The notes below the pieces were generated by a model. The model was not told the origin of the DNA and searched no databases. It saw nothing but the letters and a program-made list of their open reading frames with translations. From Thereva unica (Eukaryota; Arthropoda; Insecta; Diptera; Therevidae): a stretch of DNA of 64,000 nt. Positions within the stretch are counted from its first letter, which is position 1. Every line of letters starts with the position of its first letter. The stretch lies in assembly GCA_949987705.1 (NCBI GenBank), contig OX465281.1:258698542-258762541 (forward strand). Reading direction: 5' to 3'. Below, piece after piece: positions 25,801-34,229 of the stretch. Both the position numbers and the translations under genes were made by a program.

Positions 25801-27672
25801 TCGCAAACTTTCTTCTCGGAATAGCCTTTTACGGCGCACTTCATTTTATCGACACTAATTTTTACCTCGCACAGGATTGTCACTTTGTAAAAAAAACTTT
25901 ATAATTTTAGTTTTTACGAAGAAATTTTCCAAAATTTTTCAACCGGGAACAGAACTGTCAAAGACAAGCGTTGCTAATTTTGGTTCCTTATCTTCTCTAA
26001 TCAAAGCCCTAGACCACTGTACGAGGCTAAGTGTTTTATGTCAAGGAGGGAACATGAAGGGCTTTTGTGGGGCTTGTTTTCATGGCTTTTGTTGGTGCTC
26101 GGCAACAATAGCGTGCTTTGGACCTTTCCCAACTGTTTGTCTTGGCTTTTGATTACTTTGACCAAAGCCAGGTTGACAAGAAAATGTTTCGAAAATTTTT
26201 ACTTTCAAATTGGTAATGAATGGCCAGCCTACATATTGTGCCAGGCTCATAGTTTTATAAAGTTACGTGCCTGAGGTTGAAAACTGATGATGGTTTACCG
26301 GGGATGAAAGCACACTGGTATAGGCTTACAATTTGTAGCATATGTGGCTCAGTAATTTTCCAGCCGAGCGGAAAATATCTCATACGCAATATTCGGCAAC
26401 GTTATACTACGAAATTTTGCTACATGCTGATATCTGTTTTTAATAGCAATGCCCAGAATGACTGTCCGTTCCAGTTTTCTGCCAGGGTGGAATACTCATC
26501 AGACAAAGGTGGAGCTTTCAATTTCTGTTAGTTCACCGTAGTATTGGCGAACAGATTATTTTCTTTAAAACTAGAGTACTTCATTTTGACTAATGGTAAA
26601 TGAATCAGTATATGGTTTAAGGTAGATTATCTTAGTCAGTAGCAGAAGATTAGATCCGTGGCACTTGAGTAAAAGGGGACGCATTTTTCAGCATAAAAAA
26701 TATTGAAATCACTTTTTCCAGTCGCCTACTTTTTCCAAATCTCTTATACCAAATTTTTATTTTGTTTTGTTGTTCTTTGGACGCCTCCTAGCTTAATGAC
26801 AAAGGTCCTGCTAAGCGCTGGCCATCACACCAGCCGTTCGAATTTCAGTTGAGTTCTGGGTCTAGGATTAGACTCCGACATTTCCCTCTATTAAATAGAG
26901 TGAAGGTATCCCCATCCAACCTAGGGCGGTTGAAAGTAGAGGCTTTCTTTTTCCAGTAAATAGCATTAGCTCAGTTTCAGGATGTTTTAACTTTCGTTTA
27001 TTATTTGAGTTCTTGTGCGAGATTGATATTTGAGTTTAAGAATTTTATATTTTGTTAAAATAACAATGCTCTCGATAAAGGAATCATAGCGCATATTTCG
27101 GGTAGCGTGCATTAATTGCATAGACTTCATTTTTTTTCTAGAAATTGAGTAAATTACAGAAAGTTTAATTTCTAAAAAGAGGGGATTGTCTTTTTCTATT
27201 AATAAAATTAAATGTTAATAATTCCCTTGCTGCACTCTCCTAAACAACCGGGTAATCCCCCTAAAGGCAGATTCTAAATATTTGATTGCAGGATAATAGT
27301 ATCTGCTTTCCATATTATTTGAATGCGAAGACCCTTTACAAGTGTGTATGTGCAAAAAAAGAAAATCATATATAACAAAATGCATGTTTTTATGTAAATA
27401 TTTGTGATAAAAATACCTCGGCTTGAGTTTCATATAAACCATTTGCTTGGACATTGCATAATATAGACTTAAAAAAAATTAATAATGCTCAAACTTGTTG
27501 CTAATAACAAAATATTATTATTAAAAACACCAATAAAAACATTCCTAATGTATTTTAAATAACATAAAAAGAAGAATTTATAAAAGTATGAAAAGAGAAA
27601 AATTGTGTAATTTCTTTCAGAACCGTCGACGGCAAAGAGAAGAAAGACAAGAAAAAGAAAGGTTTATTCTAG
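10739..27672 (+). CDS. pnut: Septin, Peanut / septin 7 group (whole coding span)
   Basis: Septins are GTP-binding proteins that assemble into hetero-oligomeric filaments at the cell cortex and cytokinetic furrow. Joining nine exons (10739-10852, 12010-12123, 12217-12589, 12702-12912, 14629-15074, 15144-15306, 17861-18026, 19538-19671, 27621-27672) gives 590 residues, against about 540 for Drosophila Peanut. All junctions have GT-AG sites and agree in phase. Visible motifs are a polybasic stretch [11 protein letters not shown] before the G domain, the P-loop GESGLGKST (about residues 201-209), DTPGFGD (258-264), AKAD (339-342), the septin-unique part with GRRYPWG, and a C-terminal coiled coil encoded by exons 7 and 8. 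The distal C-terminus ends KKKKGLF, as in Peanut. The N-terminal 190 residues are low-complexity (Ser/Asn-rich) and less certain. The gene is intact, with no frameshift seen. Confidence 0.93.
12010..12123 (+). CDS. pnut: Septin exon 2
   Basis: Thirty-eight codons between an acceptor (ttattgtag) and a donor (GTATAA), open in phase 0 and continuous with exon 3. It encodes a Ser/Pro/Asn-rich disordered segment containing [10 protein letters not shown]. An in-frame ATG at 12028 could act as an alternative start. Confidence 0.65.
12217..12589 (+). CDS. pnut: Septin exon 3 (disordered N-terminus and start of G domain)
   Basis: The exon begins after tctttcag. It carries an Asn/Ser/Gln-rich region, then [20 protein letters not shown] and [10 protein letters not shown], which is the conserved entry into the septin GTPase domain. 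It ends within the first glycine codon of the P-loop before GTTAGT. An ATG at 12244 is in frame. Confidence 0.92.
12702..12912 (+). CDS. pnut: Septin exon 4 (P-loop and switch 2)
   Basis: Encodes [20 protein letters not shown] and the [13 protein letters not shown] block. The acceptor is tttctttttag and the donor GTGAGT. Junction codons on both sides restore the Peanut sequence (G-ESG and N-C-W). Confidence 0.97.
12913..14628 (+). other. Septin intron with a LOA-like LINE fragment
   Basis: This 1.7 kb intron contains, on the minus strand at about 13748-13996, the sequence [19 protein letters not shown], the N-terminal reverse transcriptase motif of LOA/R1-group LINEs. The degraded upstream flank (13540-13750) belongs to the same fragment. 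The segment 13210-13500 has LINE-like composition but no clear motif. Confidence 0.7.
14629..15074 (+). CDS. pnut: Septin exon 5 (central G domain)
   Basis: Runs from [16 protein letters not shown] through [15 protein letters not shown], the G4 motif [10 protein letters not shown], and [10 protein letters not shown]. The acceptor is gttttcag and the donor GTAAAG. It differs from Drosophila by a VHSCLYF instead of VHCCLYF, which is a conservative change. Confidence 0.97.
15144..15306 (+). CDS. pnut: Septin exon 6 (septin-unique element)
   Basis: Encodes [20 protein letters not shown] through [14 protein letters not shown], almost identical to Peanut. It ends two bases into a lysine codon before GTAAGT. 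Confidence 0.97.
15773..15814 (+). CDS. pnut: Candidate 42-nt cassette exon of the septin
   Basis: A strong acceptor (tctctttctcttag) and a strong donor (GTAAGT) bracket 42 nt, a multiple of three. Spliced between exons 6 and 7, the frame stays open and adds about 14 residues ([19 protein letters not shown]) just before the coiled coil. Both junction codons are completed correctly. I have no homology support; the case rests on splice sites, length and phase. Confidence 0.4.
16880..17405 (+). mobile_element. RTE-like LINE 3' fragment in septin intron
   Basis: The plus strand shows AWTLTKKTE at about 17009-17036, [11 protein letters not shown], and later [12 protein letters not shown] with a degraded tail ending in aagaagaagaa. 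This is the usual order of the C-terminal part of RTE-type reverse transcriptase proteins and their 3' end. Several frameshifts and stops are present. Confidence 0.65.
17861..18026 (+). CDS. pnut: Septin exon 7 (coiled coil, first half)
   Basis: Encodes [20 protein letters not shown] and on to [13 protein letters not shown] residues: a charged heptad-rich coiled coil used for septin pairing. The acceptor is taattttcag and the donor GTTTGT. It ends in phase 0. Confidence 0.96.
18407..18860 (+). pseudogene. Processed pseudogene of RACK1 (WD-repeat protein)
   Basis: The sequence encodes, in order but in shifting frames, pieces of the ribosome-associated WD40 protein RACK1. These are a start like [11 protein letters not shown] followed by WVT and a degenerate [10 protein letters not shown] (blade 1), then KLTRDGET, then [12 protein letters not shown] and KALL (blade 5), [13 protein letters not shown] with NALCF (blade 6), and [23 protein letters not shown] and VWQVSISAR plus stop (end). 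The middle of the gene (blades 2-4) and part of blade 7 are deleted, and frameshifts and stops are present. No introns remain, and AATAAATA follows soon after the stop, as expected for a retrotransposed mRNA copy. It lies in a septin intron on the same strand and cannot make RACK1. Confidence 0.85.
18990..19330 (+). mobile_element. Degenerate LOA-like LINE fragment
   Basis: The stretch at 19100-19200 is related in sequence to 7680-7745 (shared accatcaaagtctgtcctgg-like words), which lies in the LOA-like fragment there. Frames are broken. This call rests on cross-similarity within the window. Confidence 0.4.
19538..19671 (+). CDS. pnut: Septin exon 8 (coiled coil, second half)
   Basis: Encodes [20 protein letters not shown] and on to [12 protein letters not shown]. 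The acceptor is caattacag and the donor GTAAGT. It ends two bases into a codon, which both alternative last exons complete to Glu. Confidence 0.96.
20560..20945 (+). mobile_element. LINE fragment with 3' tail
   Basis: Around 20670-20770 the sequence matches the reverse transcriptase core of the LINE at 44553-46565 (gggtcaattttatcac; then FADDGTL at about 20750). After a deletion comes the 3' tail (cttactactagacattgcac, acaaagggtgacacc, tcacataaaaaaa). The tail is the same as that of the copy at 34230. Confidence 0.65.
21100..21250 (+). mobile_element. LINE C-terminal fragment
   Basis: Encodes a degenerate [19 protein letters not shown], the C-terminal signature of the same LINE family, ending in LHRHLL-like residues. 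Confidence 0.6.
21308..21420 (+). mobile_element. End of an inverted-repeat DNA element (GGGGGGTTATCC family)
   Basis: The first ~110 bp match the left end of the element at 36982-37655, starting with six G and TTATCCTGGAATGCG. No matching right end is visible here, so the copy is truncated or the far end has diverged. Confidence 0.55.
22011..22176 (+). CDS. pnut: Septin alternative last exon (proximal)
   Basis: After the acceptor caattttccag, the frame from exon 8 continues for 55 residues ([20 protein letters not shown] and on, through [12 protein letters not shown]) to a TAA at 22174-22176. The two-base overhang from exon 8 is completed to Glu, and Thr follows, exactly as in the distal exon. 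The tail is basic then Ser/Asn-rich, with RRHTS as a possible kinase site. Using it gives a 628-residue protein. It replaces the conserved KKKKGLF end. Confidence 0.7.
22177..24000 (+). other. AT-rich stretch, probable 3' UTR of the proximal isoform
   Basis: About 1.8 kb of very AT-rich DNA with many AATAAA-like words (for example near 22775, 23205, 23375 and 23450) and no transposon fragment that I recognise. This contrasts with the flanks. The absence of insertions fits an exon that must be kept. A (CA)n tract lies near 22850. Confidence 0.4.
24040..25270 (+). mobile_element. Degenerate LINE copy (CR1/Jockey group)
   Basis: This is collinear with the intact LINE at 44553-46565: the amino-terminal part at 24060-24250, [17 protein letters not shown] at 24740, [14 protein letters not shown] at 24820, and the C-terminal pieces up to 25270. 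Many stops and deletions are present, including loss of the FADD block's surroundings. Confidence 0.75.
25318..25378. repeat. Short tandem duplication
   Basis: A block of about 25 bp (gagagaggttccctgctcgt plus a few bases) occurs twice in direct order, separated by about seven bases. It lies at the edge of a LOA-like fragment. Confidence 0.8.
25365..25625 (-). mobile_element. LOA-like LINE RNase H fragment
   Basis: The minus strand reads [16 protein letters not shown] (corresponding to the FQAEVLAI block of LINE RNase H) and ends in LVLVPG. The end overlaps in sequence with 9255-9290 in the opposite orientation. Stops are present. Confidence 0.55.
25632..25793. mobile_element. MITE with AGGCCAAACC ends, complete copy
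   Basis: A 162-bp element whose ends are inverted repeats (AGGCCAAACCTAAAT at left; reverse complement at right). The flanking subterminal blocks are rich in acttcc/ggaagt words. It has no coding capacity. A second copy, split by an insertion and in reverse orientation, spans 50827-51874. The target-site duplication is unclear. Confidence 0.75.
25800..27480. other. Septin intron, no clear features
   Basis: Several short open frames without motifs. Near 26770-26900 there is a sequence with a B-box-like GTTCGAATTTC that may be the remnant of another tRNA-derived repeat, but there is no second copy here to test it. Confidence 0.3.
27621..27672 (+). CDS. pnut: Septin canonical last exon (distal)
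   Basis: After tttctttcag the frame from exon 8 gives [17 protein letters not shown] and a TAG. The lysine-rich end and final GLF match Drosophila Peanut, so this is the conserved C-terminus. Confidence 0.93.
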
Positions 27673-29310
27673 GGTCTAATCTAAAAGGGTCGCTAACGTA
27701 CACAGTCGCAATTTTACCCTACTAAAAAAACTAAGTAAGTCTTCAACAACTGATTGAATTATAAGCAAGATTAAAGGTATAAAAACAAAAGAACACAAAG
27801 ACGTACACACATTGATCAGATTGTTCCAAAATTATCAACACAAAATGTTTTTAAATATTAACCAATAGAATTCGATTTGAGAAATAGTTAAAAAAGATTA
27901 AAAAACATTCAGTAAAAATCGAAACAAGAATACAACTATTAAAACAGTTAAAGATGCTTATAAATAGTATATATAAAAATATATCACTTTTTTATCAAAT
28001 TGGTTTTTAATATTGTGTAATTTGTATGTAAAAACTTAAGGAAAATTATATTTTATTTATTTAACAAAGGAAATATTACTTTACTTGATCATTTGTAAAA
28101 AGACATTTTTTAAAACTCTTGTGCAGAAAAAAATGATTTTATATATTTTAATTATTCGTTATGTGCTATTGTTAGGGCAGCTGAGTTGCTACTTTGAGAG
28201 ATAGCGTTTTATAGATAGATAAATTTTAGCACCGTAAAAGCATATTTCTTCGGCTTCTTCAAAGTAAGGTTTGCTTAAACGAATGCTTTTATATATAACC
28301 AGGATGCGTTTGAGTTGGAATCAAAGAAATCAAGATCAGGAATTTGGTTTATTCTGATGTTGCGAGATGGCGAACGCGATTTTTTTAGATGCCGTTTTTA
28401 CCAAATTATAACAAAAAACATTCTTTAACGCAATTCGCATCTAAACCGATTGACCAGAGGAAAGATAACAAATAGAGCTGTCCTAATGTTCTACATACTA
28501 ATTTATTAAAACTAAAAAGAGAACTACATAGCTGCAAATTTCCAAGGAACGAAAAGCCTATCATAGTTAAAAGGAAACTTAATAGAATATTATCAAATTG
28601 ATTGCTCTGTAAATTGATTTCATTTATCTTGAAATCGTGCGCAAACTACTTTAATAAATAAATAAAAATAAAACAAATTACTAAAAGCTATAAAATGCAC
28701 AATTCCATTCGAGAAATCAATATTTATGTAATTATAAAAGATTATAATACACATGATTAAAAATTCTAAAAATGAATTTTAAATTTTTTATAAAACTAAT
28801 TAAGCAAAACATGAGCGTACTACTAAATATGAAATTGAAACCATGCTTTTTTATAAAAAAACAAACAAACAAAAACCAAACAAAGAACAATTCAAGTTTG
28901 CATTGTCATTGGAAGAAAGTTAAAACAAATTAAATTTTATCTAAACGCCATTTAAACTTGAACTAAATGAGATATGGTAAACAAAAAGAATAAATTTAAA
29001 TAAAAAAATAATATTGTTATTCTGTATATTTTTAAAGAACCAACCAAATTTATAAATATATTGATTTAATATCGTTCGCTTGTTTTATGTAATTATAGTG
29101 TATTTAACATGTTACAAGTTATAAAAATAAAATTGTAAAACCGAGACGGAAACAAACAAATGAAACTAATAATAATTATAGCAACTACTTTATTTTGTAA
29201 ATTATTTATAGTTTAAAAGTATAAAAATTATAAAAAAAAGTATTTAAAAAAGAAAGGCAACAAATTATTGTAGAAGTTTTAATAATAATAAAAAAATTTA
29301 AAAAAGAAGT
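27673..29310 (+). other. Probable long AT-rich 3' UTR of the septin
   Basis: About 1.6 kb of AT-rich DNA with no identifiable transposon fragment, with polyadenylation-like AATAAA words near 28655, 28990 and 29285. LINE debris begins again soon after 29430. The clean interval marks the likely extent of the transcript. Confidence 0.5.
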
Positions 29311-29429
29311 TTTTATCGAGTTTTTTTTTTCTAAATTTCTTGTACTAGCATTTTCGTTTTACTTTCCCTTTTGTCACAAAAAGCTGCAACCAAAATCAGG
29401 CTGATTATCATTTTTATATAGGCTCTTGG

Positions 29430-29630
29430 GATGTTAATAATATACAAGGACTTTCCGAGTGGGGTCCTCTTCACGGAATCGAGTTCGATGATAAACGCTC
29501 TCCCGCCTGTACCTATACCCGCAACACCGAATAGCCCGCTCGGCTCATTCCCCTTTTCACATACGATACAAACAAGCAATTCGTTCGTAAACAGACCAAG
29601 TCGAATTATTGTACTGTTCTGTAGTTATAA
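29430..29630 (+). mobile_element. LINE C-terminal fragment
   Basis: Nucleotides 29510-29620 match 46345-46460 of the intact LINE (tacccgcaacacc, cattccccttttcac, aattcgtt). The frame is broken. Confidence 0.6.
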
Positions 29631-29689
29631 CATAAGACCTATATATAGGTGTAATGTCAATCAACCCAGATAAGCCTGCCCTGGTACCT

Positions 29690-30790
29690 TTCTCCAAACT
29701 CTACAAAGTGGAGTCTTGTCTGCATCCAGGGTACCACAGTTGAGTACTCAGACTCAGTCAAAGATAATAAAGTAAAGGTGGACAAGAAACTGAACTGGAA
29801 CGCTCAACTGGATTACGCCATCAGCAAAGCCACAAGCGCCTGCAAAAGGCTTTTGGGTAAGACATAGGGTCTTACACCACAAATGATGTACTGGATGTAC
29901 AATACGAACGTTAAATCGTGGTCACTTTCACTTGTGCCGCTATAGTTTGGCTTGCTTGCCTCTCCATTACCGGAGTTATGCGGACCTGTCTCACAGCTGC
30001 AATGGAGGCATATTTTCATATGAAAATCTGCCGCCATAAGTGCCTTGGGACTTCAGATCTCATCCAACTGGCCCTATACAGTCAAAGGACACCGATATCC
30101 TTAACCATACCTCAAACATTTCCATTTGCCGCGCATTCAACCATATGGTTGGTGAATTGCGGCTCCATAGGAAATTCAGGGCGATTATCTCGGATCGTTC
30201 TGAGTGGGAGAAACTTATTCTTCGTGGTGATCCAAAACATCTTCATGGTACAGGGGCTGGTGTCGCAGGGCTCAACTCCAAGGTCTCGATTGTAATGGGT
30301 AAGTGGCCCTATGTTTCCAGACTAAAATACATGTCACTGCGACCTGCGCTAGGTTCAAGCTTTAGAAAGGTTTCAAAGCCGCCAACATTAAAATATTTTC
30401 TGACATCCAAGCTGCCATCAAGGACTCAACATGGAAGTTTTCTTTCAAAATAGTTGCAGGATGTTTTGACGTATTCCAGAGCCTGACCAGAAGAAATGAG
30501 ATCTCGCTCTCCGGGGTTCCAGACACTGGGACATGAGGCTGCAGACAGTCTCGCGAAGGAGGGGTCTGAGACGATGGCCCAGGGCCCAGAACCCTTCTGT
30601 GGCACCTCTTGGTCTACCTCCAAGTTCCTGATAGAGGAGCAGATTAAGGGACTAAACCTAGCCTATTGGGACTCAGTCCCATGTCTTAGACAGGCTACAG
30701 GTCTTGCTCTGATCTGCTTTAGAAGAAGAGCGTTTATCAGAGTTTATGAGCCCTGCTCAAGTCCGGTATTAGTCAATTAAAGGCCTTTTT
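29690..30790 (+). mobile_element. LOA-like LINE fragment, RT end plus RNase H
   Basis: The plus strand reads KVKVDKKLNWNAQLDYAISK, then CKRLLGKT, then LTPQMMYWMYN, the standard C-terminal series of LOA/R1-type reverse transcriptases. Further on it gives CRAFNHMVGELRLHRKF. At 30526, GHEAADSLAKEGS is the last RNase H block. Frameshifts separate these blocks, so the copy is dead. Confidence 0.7.
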
Positions 30791-31089
30791 GCCTTCGTCC
30801 GGAAGGCGATTAGTCTGTTCCGCTAGTGGGGTACGTACACAATAAGCCTAACTTGTCCGCAGTGTTCACCATGTGGGTTGCCCCCTCATTCCTTAAAATA
30901 AACCCGCCTGTGCCGTTTATATGCAGGGAGAGACCCTGACTGTACAATAATTTTATTTGCGAAAGTATCTCCCGGTTAATTGCAATCGAAAAAATAAAAG
31001 AAAAAAACCGTAAGTACATTTAATTCCATCATTAGTGCCCCATGCTGTGAAACAGGCAACGCTTCTGGAAAGGAGTTCATTTCGTCCAA

Positions 31090-31370
31090 TTAATCTTTTA
31101 TGCATGCATAAATAAAAGCCGCAAACAGAACATTCTTCTCACAACTGCCAGTAATGAAGTTAGTCCACAGAAACACCAAAATAAGAATCTACAAAACCAT
31201 CATACGTACAGTAGCTACGTGTGGATGTGAAGCATGGAGTATTTCCCAGGAATCCACAGAAACGATGGATATATTTGGAAGGGGCTACGAAGGATATATG
31301 GGCCGATCAATGAAGACAAATGCATGGAGAACACGCTACAATCACGAATTGTAATAGAGTTACCCTTTTA
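31090..31370 (+). mobile_element. RTE-like reverse transcriptase C-terminal fragment
   Basis: Translation gives KLVHRNTKIRIYKTIIRTVA, then CGCEAWSIS and WRTRYNHEL, which parallels the LxLYKTLIRPVLxYGxExW and RYNxEL motifs of RTE-type LINEs. It is short and isolated. Confidence 0.65.
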
Positions 31371-31439
31371 GCACAGAAGGTGCACTCAGCTGGGCTGAGA
31401 AACATTTACCACTGCTCAGTGGCTCAGCTAAGACATGCA

Positions 31440-32100
31440 GACAAAAAATATTAATTAAGTTCAGTAACATTTTCGATCTAGAATCAATCACCAAACTACT
31501 TGAAAAACTCATCTACGATAAGACTTCCGCTCTAACCGACCATACCTAAATGAACTACTACACGGCTTCAGAACGGGCGTTCGACCACTTACTGGGAAGC
31601 GGCCATCAAATTGATGATGTTATTGAACAACGCCTTTGATAAAATAAACCTTCATATTCTAATTGCTATACTCTTAAAATTTGAAATATAAGACTACAAG
31701 ACTGGTGCACCATCGTCGTCATCATAACACCAGCAAAATAATAAAATAACTCTCAGCTGCATTATTATGTATTACCTCAACAACAAGGTGTTTAATCATG
31801 TCCATCAAATTGTCGATGTAGGGTTTGTCCTGAACTTCAATTTGCGGTATGTGCTATTCAATAGACAATATGTGGGCTACAAAAACTCTTTTCTGTGCTC
31901 TAGTCTGCTCTATCTTAGAATATGCTTATCCTATCTATTTCACTTAAGTAACAAAACGATTGAAATAATTCAGAAGAACTTGGCTCTTTTTGCTCGGAAG
32001 GATTTCAGACGACTCGCGAAACTATCAAAGCCTACCACTCTGTAGAGTGGTATCATCAATTTCAATGAAAATATTCATCATGCAAGACATACGAAAAAAA
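31440..32100 (+). mobile_element. Degraded non-LTR fragments
   Basis: Near 31545 the sequence reads LNELLHGFRTG, and near 31900 LEYAYPIYFT followed by degenerate residues. Both are common motifs of CR1/Jockey-type reverse transcriptases. No continuous frame remains. Confidence 0.4.
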
Positions 32101-32823
32101 TAAGGAACACCCACGTCGGACCGAGAATGTAAGGACGAGCCCGACAACAGAAGCAGGCCTTTAAAAATTAAATATCCCATAAAAACTTAAATGCCTTATG
32201 TTTTTTTATAATTTCGTCACCGTCGTGGTTAATGAATGTACTAAAATAAGATCACTATCTTTGTACATTCTTTTGAAATAAACAATAATAGTGCTAATAT
32301 TTCCAGAATATACCAGTACGGTTCCTTGTTATTTTACCTATACCATCAGGATTTGGTTTATTCTTTGTTATAGTTTGTGTGCCTTGCTTGGCGAATAAAT
32401 AAATAAATAAAATCATACAAAATCTCCCTAAAAAGCAATCGTTTCGGCGTTACGTCAATAAAAAATGTAGACGCTTAAACACACAAGTAAAATATTTATA
32501 GAGACGGTTTTTGTTCTTGAGAATCCAACCGGAAAACCTGAAATAAGCGGCGCTTACCACCAATATTCGCTAAGATCATAAACAGCAAAAAGAAAGAAGA
32601 ATGCTCTCATATCCATCCCCTATTTGCCATTCAGGTATCTTGGCGCGTCGTTCCCTCAATTTGCACGATAGCTTATCACTTATCAGAAACGCGAACTACC
32701 GCGATTCCGACTCTAGCCAACCAGTTAATCACCAGCTTTGCGGGCTCGTTAACGTGCGCAAGAAAGACGCTAATTGCATTTTGTTTCTCTCATTATATTC
32801 CTACTAACAGTTGGATTGGTGTA

Positions 32824-32886
32824 ATGGATCTTTTTATCTTTCTTCCGGCCTGTGTTGTTGTTGGTCTAGTATTCAGTGTGCTTTTG
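32824..32886 (+). CDS. PPxY membrane protein exon 1
   Basis: Twenty-one codons encoding nearly the whole membrane segment, ending at the donor GTAAGT in phase 0. It is too short to stand out as an open frame on its own. Confidence 0.65.
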
Positions 32887-33358
32887 GTAAGTTATCGGTT
32901 CAAATTTTATACAAGCTTTTACCTGCACGCGCATCTGAGGTTTTTACCTGCAAGCCTCAAGCACTTCAGTTGATTGATTTCGATTAGAGCAATTTAAACA
33001 ACAGTTGATTAAACATTGAGATAAACAATCACGCTCGCCCGATAAAAGTTCTGCTTTCTAAATGGCTTTCTAATTACAGTATTCGTGCGTGAGAGTACAA
33101 AAAAGAGCACTCCTGGATTCGGAGTCGGGCCAACAAGATCACCGACCAGACACACTGGCTGCATCTACCATATACACTGTGCCCCAATCAACGATGTTCC
33201 CGAGATTTGATAAGCTGCCAAGTGCATATGAGGCATTTCACAGCCCGAACTACATTGCGGTGCCTCCGCCCCCGAGCTACGATGAAGCAACGGCTGAGAG
33301 CGGACCGCAGAGGATTGCGAATCAGCAACGAATGCACCCACCTTCGTTGGTCCGATGA
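32824..33358 (+). CDS. Small single-pass membrane protein with PPxY motif
   Basis: Two coding exons (32824-32886 and 33080-33358) joined in phase 0 across a GTAAGT...TTACAG intron give 113 residues. The start ATG at 32824 opens MDLFIFLPACVVVGLVFSVL, a hydrophobic membrane or signal-anchor segment continuing into LYSCVRVQKR. A basic stop-transfer stretch follows, and then a soluble tail. Near the C-terminus lies PPPPSYDEA, a PPxY motif of the kind bound by WW domains such as those of Nedd4-family ubiquitin ligases. By the positive-inside rule the tail should be cytosolic. I cannot assign the family. An AATAAA at about 33846 may end the transcript. No frameshift is seen. It is surrounded by transposon debris but does not itself look like a transposon. 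Confidence 0.7.
33080..33358 (+). CDS. PPxY membrane protein exon 2
   Basis: Begins after taattacag with YSCVRVQKRALL and ends LVR followed by TGA. It contains SAYEAFHSPNYIAV and PPPPSYDEA. Confidence 0.75.
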   Translation, partial: YSCVRVQKRALLDSESGQQDHRPDTLAASTIYTVPQSTMFPRFDKLPSAYEAFHSPNYIAVPPPPSYDEATAESGPQRIANQQRMHPPSLVR

Positions 33359-33894
33359 AAAGTGCTATTTTCCGTTTATCTAGATTTTTAATTAGTGTTA
33401 GAATTTCCTAGTTTTGTATTTATCCTTAAGACTTATGAGAAATGTGATACAATATGTTTTTTTTTATTTTTGGTATTGGCATTGAAATCACTTTTATGAC
33501 ACAATTGAATTAGACCTGCTTTCTAGCTTAGGAGGATTTCCTCTTTAGTACCGGAAAAGTCGGTTTCAACAAGACATGAAAAGCATTTACTTTGACAAGA
33601 CTAGATAAAATGAGATTTATCCGGTTAATTGTTAAACAATTTCTGTGCAAACATAAATGGAAAAATTTAGTTCTAACTGAAATAATGCGAATTGTAGAAT
33701 ACTGACAAAAGTAAATATAATATTACCTGTGAAAAGTTTTTTAAATGTACAACATTAAAATGATTTAGAAAGGTGATGAATATGAAAAGTTAGAAACCAG
33801 CGGGTTGAAGTAGATCTATCTGGTAATTTCCAGGAGTTTTAGTTAAATAAATTGGGGTATGTTTGCAGCGGTCAATTCCAAGCATTTAACTGCA

Positions 33895-34225
33895 TTCGAG
33901 ACTTGTGTGCTCAGCAAAAACGCTCGAACCTCGAAGAAAGCCGTCTAGAGAATTTTTGGCCCTTCATGTGAGGCATATATGTTTGCTGGCCCACAGACAC
34001 CAGGACCTCAAAAACATGTTAAACATTTTGGCAACAGAAAGTAGTCCAACAGGCTTAAGGCTAAATCCGACTAAAACCAAAGACATGCGGATAAGTGCAA
34101 ACACCCTTGAACGCACATCGCTGAATGACGTGTAGATAAATTCTCTGTTACCTCGGTAGTATCATTACCGGAAATGGCGGGGCAGGAAAAGACATCAGTT
34201 CCAGAATAAATAAAGCGCATAAGCA
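33895..34225 (+). mobile_element. Non-LTR reverse transcriptase fragment
   Basis: Translation includes CLLAHRHQDLKNMLNIL and GLRLNPTKTKDMRI, a common arrangement after the catalytic FADD/YADD block in CR1- and RTE-type LINEs. A broken YLGSII-like part follows. The tail of another LINE is joined to its 3' side at 34230. Confidence 0.6.
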
Positions 34226-34229
34226 TGCC

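Noticed and set aside
26770..26930. A further tRNA-derived repeat
   Set aside because: Only a B-box-like word is present. There is no second copy in the window and no clear A box, so I did not call it.
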